Shown: positions 8,518-16,994 of the stretch, in pieces
How positions within the stretch are numbered: position 1 is the stretch's first letter
Layout of the letters: every line of letters begins with the position of its first letter
From: Klebsiella pneumoniae
GTDB lineage: Bacteria; Myxococcota_A; UBA796; SXON01
DNA length: 64,000 bases
Assembly: GCA_945862325.1 (NCBI GenBank)
Contig: CAMAXZ010000001.1
Location: forward strand, 186,001-250,000
Reading direction: 5' to 3'
The notes under the pieces: model-generated
The model's input: the letters and a program-made list of their open reading frames with translations, nothing else
The model's database searches: none
What the model was told of the DNA's origin: nothing
Position numbers and translations under genes: made by a program

Positions 8518-11203
8518 CGAGAGCGGAGCGGACGAGGTCTTGCTGCTCGCGGGCGTGCCGCCCGGGGTAGCCGGTGGCCGGCGAGGCGGCGGCAGCGCGT
8601 CCCGCGTAGCGAGGAGACAGGCCCGCCTCGAGCAGCTCGAGCGCGACGAACGGCCACGGGCCCATGTTCTTCGGCTCTTCCTGGCACCAAACGAGCGACG
8701 CGCCGGGGTGGCGGGCGAGCTCGTCGCGCAACTCCGCGAGGGGGAACGGGTACACCTGCTCGACGCGGACGAGGGCGACCGCGTCGTCGAGCCCGGCGGC
8801 CGCGCGCGCGGCGAGCAGATCGTAGTAGACCTTGCCCGAGCAGAGCACGACCCGGCGCTTGCCCTCCCCGTCGCCGATGAGCGGCTGGAACCGGCCTGCG
8901 CTGAGATCCTCGAGCGGCGAGAGCGCGGAGCGGAGGAGGCTCTTGGGCGTGAAGAGGATGAGCGGATCGCGCGCCTTGCGCAGGACCTGTCGGCGGAGGA
9001 CGTGGAAGATCTGCGCCGGAGTGGTGCAGTTGACGCACTGGATGTTGTCTTCCGCGGCCATCTGCAAGAAGCGCTCGATGCGCGCGGAGCTGTGCTCCGG
9101 ACCCTGGCCTTCGTAGCCGTGCGGGAGCATGAGCGTCAGGCCGCTCGCGCGGTGCCACTTCGTCTCGCCGGACACGAGGAAGTTGTCGATGATGACCTGC
9201 GCGCCGTTGGCGAAGTCGCCGAACTGCGCCTCCCAGATGACGAGGGCGTCGGGGTAGTCGAGGCTGTAACCGTACTCGAAGCCGAGGACGCCGGCCTCGG
9301 ACAGGAGCGAGTTGTAGACCTCGAACGGAGGGATCGGGCCCTGACGCGCGCCGGACACGTGCCGCACCGGACACCACTCCGCGCCGGTCTCGGTGTCGAA
9401 CAGCACGACGTGGCGATGGCTGAACGTGCCGCGCTTGCAATCCTGCCCGCTGAGGCGCACACGCCCGCCGTCCGCGATGAGCGACGCGTACGCGAGCAGC
9501 TCGCCGGCGGCCCAATCGAGCGGGCGCCGGCCGGCGGCCTGCTCTTCCCGCAAGCGAAACAGATTGCGCTGGATCTTCGGGTGCGCGGAGAACGACTCCG
9601 GCACCGCGTTGAGCTCGAGCAGGAGAGCCCGCAGGCGATCGGCCGGGACGGAGGTGTCGACCTCCTCGGCCGCGCCCGCGTGGAAGGTGGCCCAGAGCCC
9701 GCTGAAGGCGCTTGGCGCCTTCTTGTGGCCGGTGGACACCGCGTTCAGCGCGTCGTCGAGCGCGCGCCGGAAGGCCTCGCTCATCTCGTCGGCTTGCGCG
9801 CGTGTCACCACGCCGGAGGACTCCAACTTGCGCAGGTACATCTCGCGCACACCGGGGTGTTGCGCGATCTTCCGGTACATGGTCGGCTGGGTGAACGCCG
9901 GCTCGTCCTGTTCGTTGTGGCCGTGGCGGCGGAAGCAGTACAGGTCGATGACGACGTCGCGCTTGAAGGTCTGACGCCACTCCATGGCGAGCTCGACGAC
10001 GCGCGCCACGGTTTCGGGATCTTCGCCGTTGACGTGGAAGATCGGGATGCCGAGCATCCGGGCGACGTCGGTGCAGTACGGGGTGGAACGCGCGTCGGAG
10101 GGCGACGTGGTGAACCCGACCTGGTTGTTGACGACGACGTGCACCGTGCCGCCGGTGCGGTACCCCGGCAGGCCGCTGAGGTTGAGCACCTCGGCGTTGA
10201 GGCCCTGGCCCGCGAACGCCGCGTCGCCGTGGATCAGCAGCGGCATCACACGATCGCCCGCGGTGTCGCCGGAGCGGTCCTGCTTCGCGCGGACGCGACC
10301 TTCGACGACGGGGTTGACCGCCTCGAGGTGCGACGGGTTGAACGCGAGCGACAGGTGCAGGGTGTGCGCGGACGCCGTGACGTAGTCGGAGCTGTAGCCG
10401 AGGTGGTACTTGACGTCGCCCGAGCCGTTCTCGTCGGAGTGCTCGGTGTGGTCGACGAACTCCGCGAGCATGTCCGCGGGCGGCTTCTGGAGGATGTTCA
10501 GCAGGACGTTGAGGCGGCCGCGGTGCGCCATGCCCAGGACCACTTCGCGCACGCCGCGGTTGCCGGCTTCGTCGAGCAGGCGGTCGAGCAGGGGGATGAG
10601 GGACTCACCGCCCTCGAGCGAGAAGCGTTTGTTTCCCTGGAACTTGAGGCCGAGGAAGCGTTCGAACCCGTCCGCGCGGGTGAGCATGTCCAGCATGCGC
10701 ACCTGCGTGTCGCGCGGCACGGGGGGCGCCTCCGCGAGCGTCTCGAAGCGACGTTGCACCCAACGCTTCGCGTCCGCGTCGAGGATGTTCATGAACTCGA
10801 CGCCGACGCTGCCGCAGTACACCGCCTGCAGGCGCGCGAGGATGCCACGCACCGTGGCGTGCTCGGGCAGGCCGTTGAGCGGGCTCGTGGACACCACCAC
10901 GTCCATGTCGGCCTCGGCGAGGCCGTAGAACGTGGGATCGAGCTCGGGGTGCCGCGCGATCTCCTTGGTGTCCAGCGGATCGACGTCCGCCGCCCAGTGT
11001 CCGTGTACGCGGTAGGCGTTGATGAGACGCGCGACCTTCGCCTGGCGGTCCGCGGCGGCCATGTCCGGCGCCACCGGCACCGCGACGACGGAGTGGAAGA
11101 TGCTTCGGGTGTGCGGGCTCGGGGCCGGGGGGGCCGCGCCGTCGAGCATGAGCTCTTCGAGGTAGGCCGCGTTTTCGCCCGAAAGGTGGCTCTCCGGATC
11201 CAT
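8504..11203 (-). CDS. sucA: 2-oxoglutarate dehydrogenase E1 component
   Basis: An 899-residue thiamine diphosphate enzyme that decarboxylates 2-oxoglutarate and passes the succinyl group to the E2 lipoyl domain in the TCA cycle. Hallmarks: INAYRVHGHWAADVDPL near the N-terminus, KRFSLEGGESLIPLLD, GMAHRGRLNVL, HGDAAFAGQG (metal/ThDP region), GFTTSPSDARSTPYCTDVA, RRHGHNEQDEPAFTQP, then the transketolase-like C-terminal half (LSGQDCKRGTFSHRH, WEAQFGDFANGAQVIIDNF). Length is typical. The start is ATG 11203, giving MDPESHLSGENAAYLEEL, the usual OGDH N-terminus that binds E2. No sucB or lpd lies next to it. Confidence 0.95.
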   Translation of the reverse strand: MDPESHLSGENAAYLEELMLDGAAPPAPSPHTRSIFHSVVAVPVAPDMAAADRQAKVARLINAYRVHGHWAADVDPLDTKEIARHPELDPTFYGLAEADMDVVVSTSPLNGLPEHATVRGILARLQAVYCGSVGVEFMNILDADAKRWVQRRFETLAEAPPVPRDTQVRMLDMLTRADGFERFLGLKFQGNKRFSLEGGESLIPLLDRLLDEAGNRGVREVVLGMAHRGRLNVLLNILQKPPADMLAEFVDHTEHSDENGSGDVKYHLGYSSDYVTASAHTLHLSLAFNPSHLEAVNPVVEGRVRAKQDRSGDTAGDRVMPLLIHGDAAFAGQGLNAEVLNLSGLPGYRTGGTVHVVVNNQVGFTTSPSDARSTPYCTDVARMLGIPIFHVNGEDPETVARVVELAMEWRQTFKRDVVIDLYCFRRHGHNEQDEPAFTQPTMYRKIAQHPGVREMYLRKLESSGVVTRAQADEMSEAFRRALDDALNAVSTGHKKAPSAFSGLWATFHAGAAEEVDTSVPADRLRALLLELNAVPESFSAHPKIQRNLFRLREEQAAGRRPLDWAAGELLAYASLIADGGRVRLSGQDCKRGTFSHRHVVLFDTETGAEWCPVRHVSGARQGPIPPFEVYNSLLSEAGVLGFEYGYSLDYPDALVIWEAQFGDFANGAQVIIDNFLVSGETKWHRASGLTLMLPHGYEGQGPEHSSARIERFLQMAAEDNIQCVNCTTPAQIFHVLRRQVLRKARDPLILFTPKSLLRSALSPLEDLSAGRFQPLIGDGEGKRRVVLCSGKVYYDLLAARAAAGLDDAVALVRVEQVYPFPLAELRDELARHPGASLVWCQEEPKNMGPWPFVALELLEAGLSPRYAGRAAAASPATGYPGRHAREQQDLVRSALVTAP

Positions 11204-11281
11204 GCTGGGGTGCGCTCCGGCGGCCGCGTATCGCGCGGCTCGCGCGCGCGCCGGGGGACGCGCACGCGATAGCCTCGCGAC

Positions 11282-12064
11282 ATGAAGATCGCGACCTTGA
11301 ACTGCAACGGGCTCCGGTCCGCCAGCCGACGCGGGTTTCTCGCGTGGCTCGAGCGCGCCGCGCCCGACGTCCTGTGCCTCCAGGAGATCCGCGCCGACGC
11401 CGATGTGTTGGCCGAGGACCTGCTCCGACCGGTGGGTTGGACGTGTGGCTGGCACTTCGCCCAGAAGAAGGGCTACGCCGGCACGGCGGTGTGGGTGCGG
11501 CGCGCCGGCGCCGACTTCACCGTCGGGTGCGGGCACGCGCGCGGGATCGAAGAGGGGCGCGCGGTCGGCGTGCACCTGCCCGAGATCGACGTCTGGAGCG
11601 TGTACCTTCCCAGCGGCTCGAGCGGGCCCGAGCGCCAGGCGTGGAAGTACAGCTACCTCGACCACATGACCGGCTTCATGCAAGCGCGGCTCGCGTCCGG
11701 GCGTCCGACGGTGCTCTGCGGCGACCTCAACATCGCGCACACCGAGATGGACATCAAGAACGCCAAGGGGAACGCAAAAAACTCCGGGTTCCTCCCCGAG
11801 GAGCGGGCCTGGATCGGAGCGCGCCTCGCCGAGGGTTGGCAGGACGCGTTCCGAGTCACGAACCCGAGCCTCGTGGCGTACTCGTGGTGGAGCAACCGCG
11901 GGCAGGCGCGCGCAAACGACGTCGGGTGGCGCATCGACTACATCCTCGCGACTCCGGGCGTGCGGGTCGACTCCTGCACGATCGACCGCGCCGCGGATCT
12001 CGCAGACCATGCGCCGGTTCTCGCGACGGTGACGGTGTCCGGCGCGGACGCGACCTCGAGTTGA
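11282..12064 (+). CDS. xthA: Exodeoxyribonuclease III / AP endonuclease
   Basis: A 260-residue Mg-dependent endonuclease/exonuclease/phosphatase-fold enzyme of the Xth family, acting in base excision repair at abasic sites. Signatures: MKIATLNCNGLRSA with the metal-site Asn, LCLQEIRAD with the catalytic Glu, GYAGTAVW, CGDLNIAHTEMDI with the active-site Asp-Leu-Asn, YSWWSNRGQARANDVGWRIDYIL, and the terminal DHAPV carrying the catalytic His. It is divergent from sucA with about 78 bases between the starts and has full family length. Confidence 0.93.
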   Translation: MKIATLNCNGLRSASRRGFLAWLERAAPDVLCLQEIRADADVLAEDLLRPVGWTCGWHFAQKKGYAGTAVWVRRAGADFTVGCGHARGIEEGRAVGVHLPEIDVWSVYLPSGSSGPERQAWKYSYLDHMTGFMQARLASGRPTVLCGDLNIAHTEMDIKNAKGNAKNSGFLPEERAWIGARLAEGWQDAFRVTNPSLVAYSWWSNRGQARANDVGWRIDYILATPGVRVDSCTIDRAADLADHAPVLATVTVSGADATSS

Positions 12065-12116
12065 CATCCTCTTTTCGTGCGCCATTTGCCGTAGACTGTT
12101 GCGGCTGGAGGCTCAC
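12061..12116 (+). promoter_or_regulatory. Possible promoter and ribosome site before the kinase gene
   Basis: A perfect TTGACA at 12061-12066 overlaps the xthA stop and is followed by AT-richer sequence (TCCTCTTTTCGTG). No good -10 lies at 16-18 bases; TAGACT at 12092-12097 is too far, so the promoter call is weak. A strong GGAGG at 12107-12111 lies 5 bases before an in-frame CTG at 12117, which may be the real start of the kinase. Confidence 0.3.
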
Positions 12117-15100
12117 CTGACCGGAGAGCTCGTCGCTGAACGCTACCTGGTCGAGCACTCTCTCGGGGAGGGAGGGGCCGGCGAGGTGTTTCGGGCGTGG
12201 GACCGGGTCGCCAGCCGTCCGGTGGCGATCAAGTTCTTCGCCGGCCACGAGACCAGCGCCGAGGAGTTCCGCGCGGAGGCGGCGGTCGCCATGCGCGCCC
12301 GCGATCCGCACCTCGTGAAGCTGCTGGACGCCGGGGTCCGCGACGGGCGCGCGTGGCTCGCGCTCGAGTACGTCGAAGGCGCCGACCTCCGTACGCGGTT
12401 GGGCGACGGACCGTTGCCGGTCGAGCTCGCGGTGCGCGTCGCGCGCGATCTCTTCTCCGGTCTCGAGGCGCTCCACCGCAACGGGCTGATCCACGGCGAC
12501 ATCAAGCCGGAGAACGTGCTCTTCCCGGGCGATCGCGCGCGCGTCGTCGACTTCGGCCGCAGCCGCCTCGGCCACCTCGTGTCGTTCGACGGCGTGTTCC
12601 CCGGCACCCCACCGTACATGCACCCGGCGCTGTTCCGCGGTGGGTCCCCGAGCGTGGCCACCGATTGTTTCGCGGCCTGGGTGGTGCTCTACGAGCTGGT
12701 CGCCGCGCAGCGCCCCTGGCGGAGCGCGGCGCTCCGGGCCTGCCCCGCCGACGCGCTGCCGCCTCGCCGGGCGCTGGAGGACGCGCGCCTCGAGAAGCTG
12801 GTCGCGGCGGGGCTCGCCGGCGAGCTGCCGGACGCCCGCTCGGGCTGGTTGGCCCTGAGCGGTTGGGCGCGCGGGCACACCGAGCTCCCCGTGGTGTTTC
12901 CTCGGGCGGCGGAGGCCGACCCCGAGCTCGTGTCGGACCTCGTGCGCCGGGCGCGCCTGCGCCGGTCCACGGCGGTCGCGGGCGACGGGCCCGAGGTCCG
13001 CGCGACGTTGGAGGCCGTACATCGTCAGTGGCTGGATCGCGGGGGGCGGGTCCTGTGGGTGCGGGCCGACTGGGGAACCCGGGCCGTGCCGCTCTCGGGG
13101 GCGCTCGCGCTCGCGGGGCACGCGGCCGACGCGCTCGACGGCGAGACCCTGTCGAACATCGCCGAGGGGCTCGGGCCGCTCGGGAGCGTGATCGCCGCGG
13201 CGTCGCCGCCGGCGCGCGCATGGCTCGGGCACAGCCCGCGAAGGAGGCCGTTCCTCGATCCGCTGGCGGTCGCCTTGCGCTGCTTCGTCGCGCTCGTGCC
13301 CGGGCCGCTCCTGGTCCTCGCCGACGGGCTCGACCGGCTCGACGGCAGCTCCCGGCGTTTCCTCACGCAGATCGTGAACAGCGGCGAGGCGGTCGTGATC
13401 GGCTCCTGCGCGCCGGGCAACGCCCACGGCATGCCCGAGCTCGTGCCGCTGGGAAGTCGGATCACCGCGGCGGCCGGACGCACCCTCCCGGCGGACCTCG
13501 ACGATCTCGTCGCCCGCGCGCGGGTGCTCGACCTCCCCTTCGACGCACGGCTCGCGGTGGCCGCCGACGTGCCTCTCTCCAAGGTGGAAGAGGCGGCGAT
13601 CGAGGCGGAGTATGCGGGTGTCGCCCGGTGGAACGGGCAAGCGGTCTTCGTGGTCCCGGGCCCGATCCCGCCGCCGGAGCGCGTCCGGGTGTGGCTCGCC
13701 GAGGCGGCGGAGCGCCTCGACGCCGCGCGGGAGCCGCTGCGCGTGGCCCACTACGCCCTGCGCGCCGGCGAGGACGTCCGCTTGGGGCAGGGGCTGGACG
13801 AGGCCGTCGCGCTCGTGCTGCCGCGCGATCCCGCGGCGGCCTTGGCGCTCCTCGATCGCGATCCGCGCCCACGGACGCCGGAGCGCATCATCCGGCACAT
13901 CCAGGTCGCGCTCCACGCCAGGGCGCTGGGCACCGCCCGGCGCTTGTTGCCCTTGCTCCGCGATGACCCGGCCTCGGAGAGCGGGGCGTTCGCGGAGGCG
14001 GAGGGGGCGGTGGCCTTCCACGAGGGCCTGTTGCAGCCGGCTCTGGACGCATATCGGCGCGCGGCCGCCGCCTACGGGTTCCGGGTCTACACCGGCGTGG
14101 CCGGACGCCTGGTCGACCTCTGGCGCCGCCTTGGCTTCGGCACGCCCGTGCAGCCCAACCCGCGGCTCGCGCGCGTGCTCGAGCGGCTCCACGACCTGCA
14201 CTTCTGCACGGATCACGCGGCCCTGCCGGCGATCCACGCGGCGTGGCTCGCCGCCGCGCCCGACGACACGCGCGCGCGCGCGGTGCACGCGGCGTGGCGC
14301 GCGTTGAACCCCGCGACCGACGGCGGGGCCGCCGCCGAAGACGCGCTGCTCGCCGACCAGACGGAGGTCAACGACCCCGCCGGGGCGTCGGTCGTCCTGC
14401 TGTACCGCGGGCTCGCGCGTTGCTGGCGCGGCGAGACCGTGGAGGCCTACGCCGACGCCTTGGACGCCGCGGATCAGCTGCTCCGCAACGGCGACCCCTA
14501 CCTCGCGGCGCTCGCGACCCAGGTGGCGTGCCTCGCGGGCTACCACCTCGCCTCGCCCCAGGCGCTCCGCACCGCGGAGCGCTCGCTCGCGCGGCTCGTG
14601 GACCTCACGGGCGACCGTCGCGCGGCGGGGTGGCTCGCGGGCGCGCGCGGCCTCGCCTGCTGGCTGGAGGGCGACGTGTCCGCCGCCATGGCGTGTATGG
14701 GAGGCTGGGCGCGCGAGGCGGAGGAGCGCGGCGACAACACCGCGGTGACCGCGCGTCGCTATCTCGGCGAGATCCACCTCGAACAGGGCGATCCGCGCAG
14801 CGCCGTGCCCCACCTCCTCGCGGCGCGGCGCCTCGCGCGGGCGAGCCACCTGCGGCTGGACCACGCCGACGCGATCGTCATCGGGCTCCTCGTGGCCGAC
14901 GGCATGCTCCGGCGCAGCGGTCAGCGCGGGCTCCTCAATCGCGCCGCGCTGCGTCGCGAAGCGCGGGCGCTGGCCGATCGCTCGCCGCGGTGGGCGCCGC
15001 GCGTCCGCGTGGCGGAGGCCTGGCAGGCGATGGCGGACGGCGATCCGCGGCGGGCGCGCGCCTGGTTCGAGGGCGCCGAGACGGAGGCGCGCGCGCGTCG

Positions 15101-15215
15101 CCAAGCGCACGACGCGTGGTGGGCGCTTCGTATGGAGGCGGTTGCGTTCGAGGATGGACGAGCCGAAGCGCGCGCGCGCCACGTCGCGCGCGCGTGGGGG
15201 ATCAAGGTCGGCTGA
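12099..15215 (+). CDS. Ser/Thr protein kinase fused to degenerate STAND-like and helical repeat regions
   Basis: About 1,030 residues. The N-terminal 270 form a Hanks-type kinase with intact key residues: Gly loop GEGGAGEV, Lys in VAIKFF, catalytic HGDIKPEN (about residue 132) and metal-binding DFG (about 151). The middle (about 300-480) resembles the NTPase part of PknK/STAND kinases: a Walker-B-like PLLVLADGLDRLDGSSRRFL is present, but no Walker A P-loop is found. The C-terminal half is Ala/Leu/Arg-rich helical repeats of TPR type (for example DPAAALALLDRDP, LEQGDPRSAVPHLLAAR). TTG 12099 opens the frame but has no ribosome site; CTG 12117 follows GGAGG by 5 bases and would start MTGELVAERYLV. 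Signalling targets are unknown. Confidence 0.8.
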   Translation: MRLEAHLTGELVAERYLVEHSLGEGGAGEVFRAWDRVASRPVAIKFFAGHETSAEEFRAEAAVAMRARDPHLVKLLDAGVRDGRAWLALEYVEGADLRTRLGDGPLPVELAVRVARDLFSGLEALHRNGLIHGDIKPENVLFPGDRARVVDFGRSRLGHLVSFDGVFPGTPPYMHPALFRGGSPSVATDCFAAWVVLYELVAAQRPWRSAALRACPADALPPRRALEDARLEKLVAAGLAGELPDARSGWLALSGWARGHTELPVVFPRAAEADPELVSDLVRRARLRRSTAVAGDGPEVRATLEAVHRQWLDRGGRVLWVRADWGTRAVPLSGALALAGHAADALDGETLSNIAEGLGPLGSVIAAASPPARAWLGHSPRRRPFLDPLAVALRCFVALVPGPLLVLADGLDRLDGSSRRFLTQIVNSGEAVVIGSCAPGNAHGMPELVPLGSRITAAAGRTLPADLDDLVARARVLDLPFDARLAVAADVPLSKVEEAAIEAEYAGVARWNGQAVFVVPGPIPPPERVRVWLAEAAERLDAAREPLRVAHYALRAGEDVRLGQGLDEAVALVLPRDPAAALALLDRDPRPRTPERIIRHIQVALHARALGTARRLLPLLRDDPASESGAFAEAEGAVAFHEGLLQPALDAYRRAAAAYGFRVYTGVAGRLVDLWRRLGFGTPVQPNPRLARVLERLHDLHFCTDHAALPAIHAAWLAAAPDDTRARAVHAAWRALNPATDGGAAAEDALLADQTEVNDPAGASVVLLYRGLARCWRGETVEAYADALDAADQLLRNGDPYLAALATQVACLAGYHLASPQALRTAERSLARLVDLTGDRRAAGWLAGARGLACWLEGDVSAAMACMGGWAREAEERGDNTAVTARRYLGEIHLEQGDPRSAVPHLLAARRLARASHLRLDHADAIVIGLLVADGMLRRSGQRGLLNRAALRREARALADRSPRWAPRVRVAEAWQAMADGDPRRARAWFEGAETEARARRQAHDAWWALRMEAVAFEDGRAEARARHVARAWGIKVG

Positions 15216-15243
15216 GGCGCGTGCCCCCGCTGCCCGCGCCGCG

Positions 15244-15966
15244 CTACATCGCGGTGAAGACGACCGTCTGCAGCACCACCGCCTCGAGCGGCTTGTCGCG
15301 CCCGTCGCGCGGCGCCGTCGCGATCGCCGACACCACTTCGAGGTTGCCACAATCGCCGAAGATCGTGTGCTTCTGGTTGAGGTGGGCGGGCGTGCCGTCG
15401 GTGATGAAGAACTGCGAGCCGTTGGTGTTGGGCCCGGCGTTCGCCATCGCGAGGAGCCCCGGCTTGTCGAACACCGTGAACGGGCCCACCTCGTCGGCGA
15501 ACTCGTAGCCGGGCCCGCCGGTGCCGTTGCCGAGCGGATCGCCGCCCTGGATCATGAACCCGGGGATCACCCGGTGGAAGATCGTGCCGTTGTACAGGGG
15601 CCGGGTGACCTTCTGGCGGGTGGACGGGTCGGTCCACTCGCGGGTGCCACGCGCGAGCCCGACGAAATTCGCGACCGTCTCGGGCGCCTGGTCGACGCGG
15701 AGCGTGCAGGTGATGTCGCCCTTGGAGGTGACGAACCGCGCGGCGAGGCGTTGGCCGTCCGACACGCCGAGCGAGGCGAGCATGGCGCGCTGGCTGCCCG
15801 CCTTGGCGTCGGACTCGAGGCGCTCCATTCGGGCCTTGAGGGCGGAGTTATCTTGCTCCAACCGTGCGTTTGCGCGGGTGAGGTCTTCCACCCGGCCCTG
15901 CAGGCGAGCGTTGTCTTCGGCGAGCTGGGAGCTCTGGCAACCGAGCGCGAATGCGAACACGAGCAT
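15244..15966 (-). CDS. Lipoprotein cyclophilin-type peptidyl-prolyl isomerase
   Basis: A 240-residue lipoprotein ([10 protein letters not shown]). Residues about 12-55 form a coiled coil with Leu/Ala heptads ([20 protein letters not shown]). The remainder is a cyclophilin domain: [20 protein letters not shown] with the catalytic Arg, and [20 protein letters not shown]. This enzyme isomerises Xaa-Pro bonds; here it would assist periplasmic or outer-membrane protein folding, with the coiled coil perhaps giving an oligomer or a spacer. A GGAGGG ribosome site stands before the ATG at 15966. It is convergent with the kinase gene. Confidence 0.9.
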   Translation of the reverse strand: MLVFAFALGCQSSQLAEDNARLQGRVEDLTRANARLEQDNSALKARMERLESDAKAGSQRAMLASLGVSDGQRLAARFVTSKGDITCTLRVDQAPETVANFVGLARGTREWTDPSTRQKVTRPLYNGTIFHRVIPGFMIQGGDPLGNGTGGPGYEFADEVGPFTVFDKPGLLAMANAGPNTNGSQFFITDGTPAHLNQKHTIFGDCGNLEVVSAIATAPRDGRDKPLEAVVLQTVVFTAM

Positions 15967-16028
15967 CGGGTAGTCCCTCCGGGCGCCCCCATTAGCACGT
16001 TATGGCCGCGTCCAACGAGAGGTGTCCC

Positions 16029-16268
16029 ATGCGCGTACGCGTCTATTTGCGCCAGCCGCTGTTTACGCTCCCCGATCCCGCTGGGCACGTGCCCGCGACC
16101 GCGGTCGTGCTCGGGGCCGAGCTCCTCGAGCAGTCCCCGGGCGGCCTCAAGGTCCGGGTGTCGAGCTGGTTCGACGAGAAGGGTCGCACCCTGCAAGGGG
16201 AGCCGCGGACCCTCCTGCTCCCCGGCGCCAAGGTCGATCACGTGTGGATCGAGGAAGAATCGGCGTGA
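16029..16268 (+). CDS. Small conserved-looking protein of unknown function
   Basis: A 79-residue soluble, mostly beta-strand protein (MRVRVYLRQPLFTLPDPAGH ... GLKVRVSSWFDEKGRTLQG ... TLLLPGAKVDHVWIEEES). The GAGAGG just upstream selects ATG 16029 over an in-frame ATG at 16002. The layout of strands with a final VDHVWIEE resembles small cytoplasmic beta-barrel proteins that hold a fixed positional motif, but I do not recognise a named family. Its stop overlaps the GTG start of the next gene (GTGA), so the two are probably co-translated. Confidence 0.65.
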   Translation: MRVRVYLRQPLFTLPDPAGHVPATAVVLGAELLEQSPGGLKVRVSSWFDEKGRTLQGEPRTLLLPGAKVDHVWIEEESA

Positions 16269-16960
16269 TTCTCTGGGGGCTGGTGGCATGCGAGCCCACC
16301 TTGACCGGAGCCGTCGTCGACGACGCCGGGGCCCCCGTGGCCGGTGCGTCTCTGGTCGACGGGGAAGGGGAGGGAGCGTGCCACGCCGTGACCGGCGCCG
16401 ACGGCCGTTTTCGTACGCAGTGTGTCGCGGGGGCGCGGCGCTTTGGCGTCTCGCACCCGGACCACCTCCCGGGGGATTGGGTGGTGACGCCCAGCGGGCG
16501 CGGCGAAGTGGACATCGGGCGGTTCACGCTCGTCCGCGTGCCGACCGCGCGCGGGCGGTGGTTGCGTCTGCGCGACGGGTTCGTGGGCCTCGACGGCGCG
16601 GCGTTGCGCCGCGACGACGAGGGGGAACGTCAACGGTGGTGCGTGGCCGGCGACGCCCCGATCGCGACCGTCCCGACCGGCCGGGTGTCCGTGCTGGACG
16701 CATCCGGCGCCGAGACGCGCGTGTATCGGCTGGACGCCGAGGGCTGCGCGTACCGGATGCAGAAGGGCGGCGCGGAGCACTGGGCCTGGCAGGCGGAGCG
16801 CGTGGAGGGCGTGAGCCGCGCCATCTCCGATGGACGCGCCTGGCTCGACCTGGAGCTCGCCGCGGGCGACTACGCCGTGGTGGATTGGTTCGCCGGGTTC
16901 CTCGTGCGCGAGGACGCGGCGGCCGACACGTGGCGCGCCGCCTGGATTCGCGCGGAGTAG
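16265..16960 (+). CDS. Lipoprotein with carboxypeptidase-regulatory-like domain
   Basis: A 231-residue predicted lipoprotein with a very short signal (MILWGLVAC). The first part is a beta-sandwich with LTGAVVDDAGAPVAGASLVD and TGADGRFRTQC, the signature of carboxypeptidase-regulatory-like or SpaA-like Ig folds. A second beta-rich region has no recognised motif (GRWLRLRDGFVGLDGAAL, WRAAWIRAE end). The start GTG at 16265 overlaps the upstream stop, and GAGGAA lies 8 bases before it. Probably an envelope-anchored structural or binding protein; function unknown. Confidence 0.65.
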   Translation: MILWGLVACEPTLTGAVVDDAGAPVAGASLVDGEGEGACHAVTGADGRFRTQCVAGARRFGVSHPDHLPGDWVVTPSGRGEVDIGRFTLVRVPTARGRWLRLRDGFVGLDGAALRRDDEGERQRWCVAGDAPIATVPTGRVSVLDASGAETRVYRLDAEGCAYRMQKGGAEHWAWQAERVEGVSRAISDGRAWLDLELAAGDYAVVDWFAGFLVREDAAADTWRAAWIRAE

Positions 16961-16994
16961 CAGGCCGCGGCGCGCCGCGGCCCGACCCCCTCGC

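Noticed and set aside
12061-12097. Strong sigma-70 promoter at TTGACA
   Set aside because: No acceptable -10 at 16-18 bases; left as a weak candidate only.
12099-12900. Pseudokinase
   Set aside because: Gly loop, VAIK Lys, HGD and DFG are all present; only the HRD Arg is replaced by Gly, which is common in active bacterial kinases.
11856-15350. Long antisense frame opposite the kinase gene
   Set aside because: Composition-biased, no start site or domain; the plus-strand kinase motifs are unmistakable.
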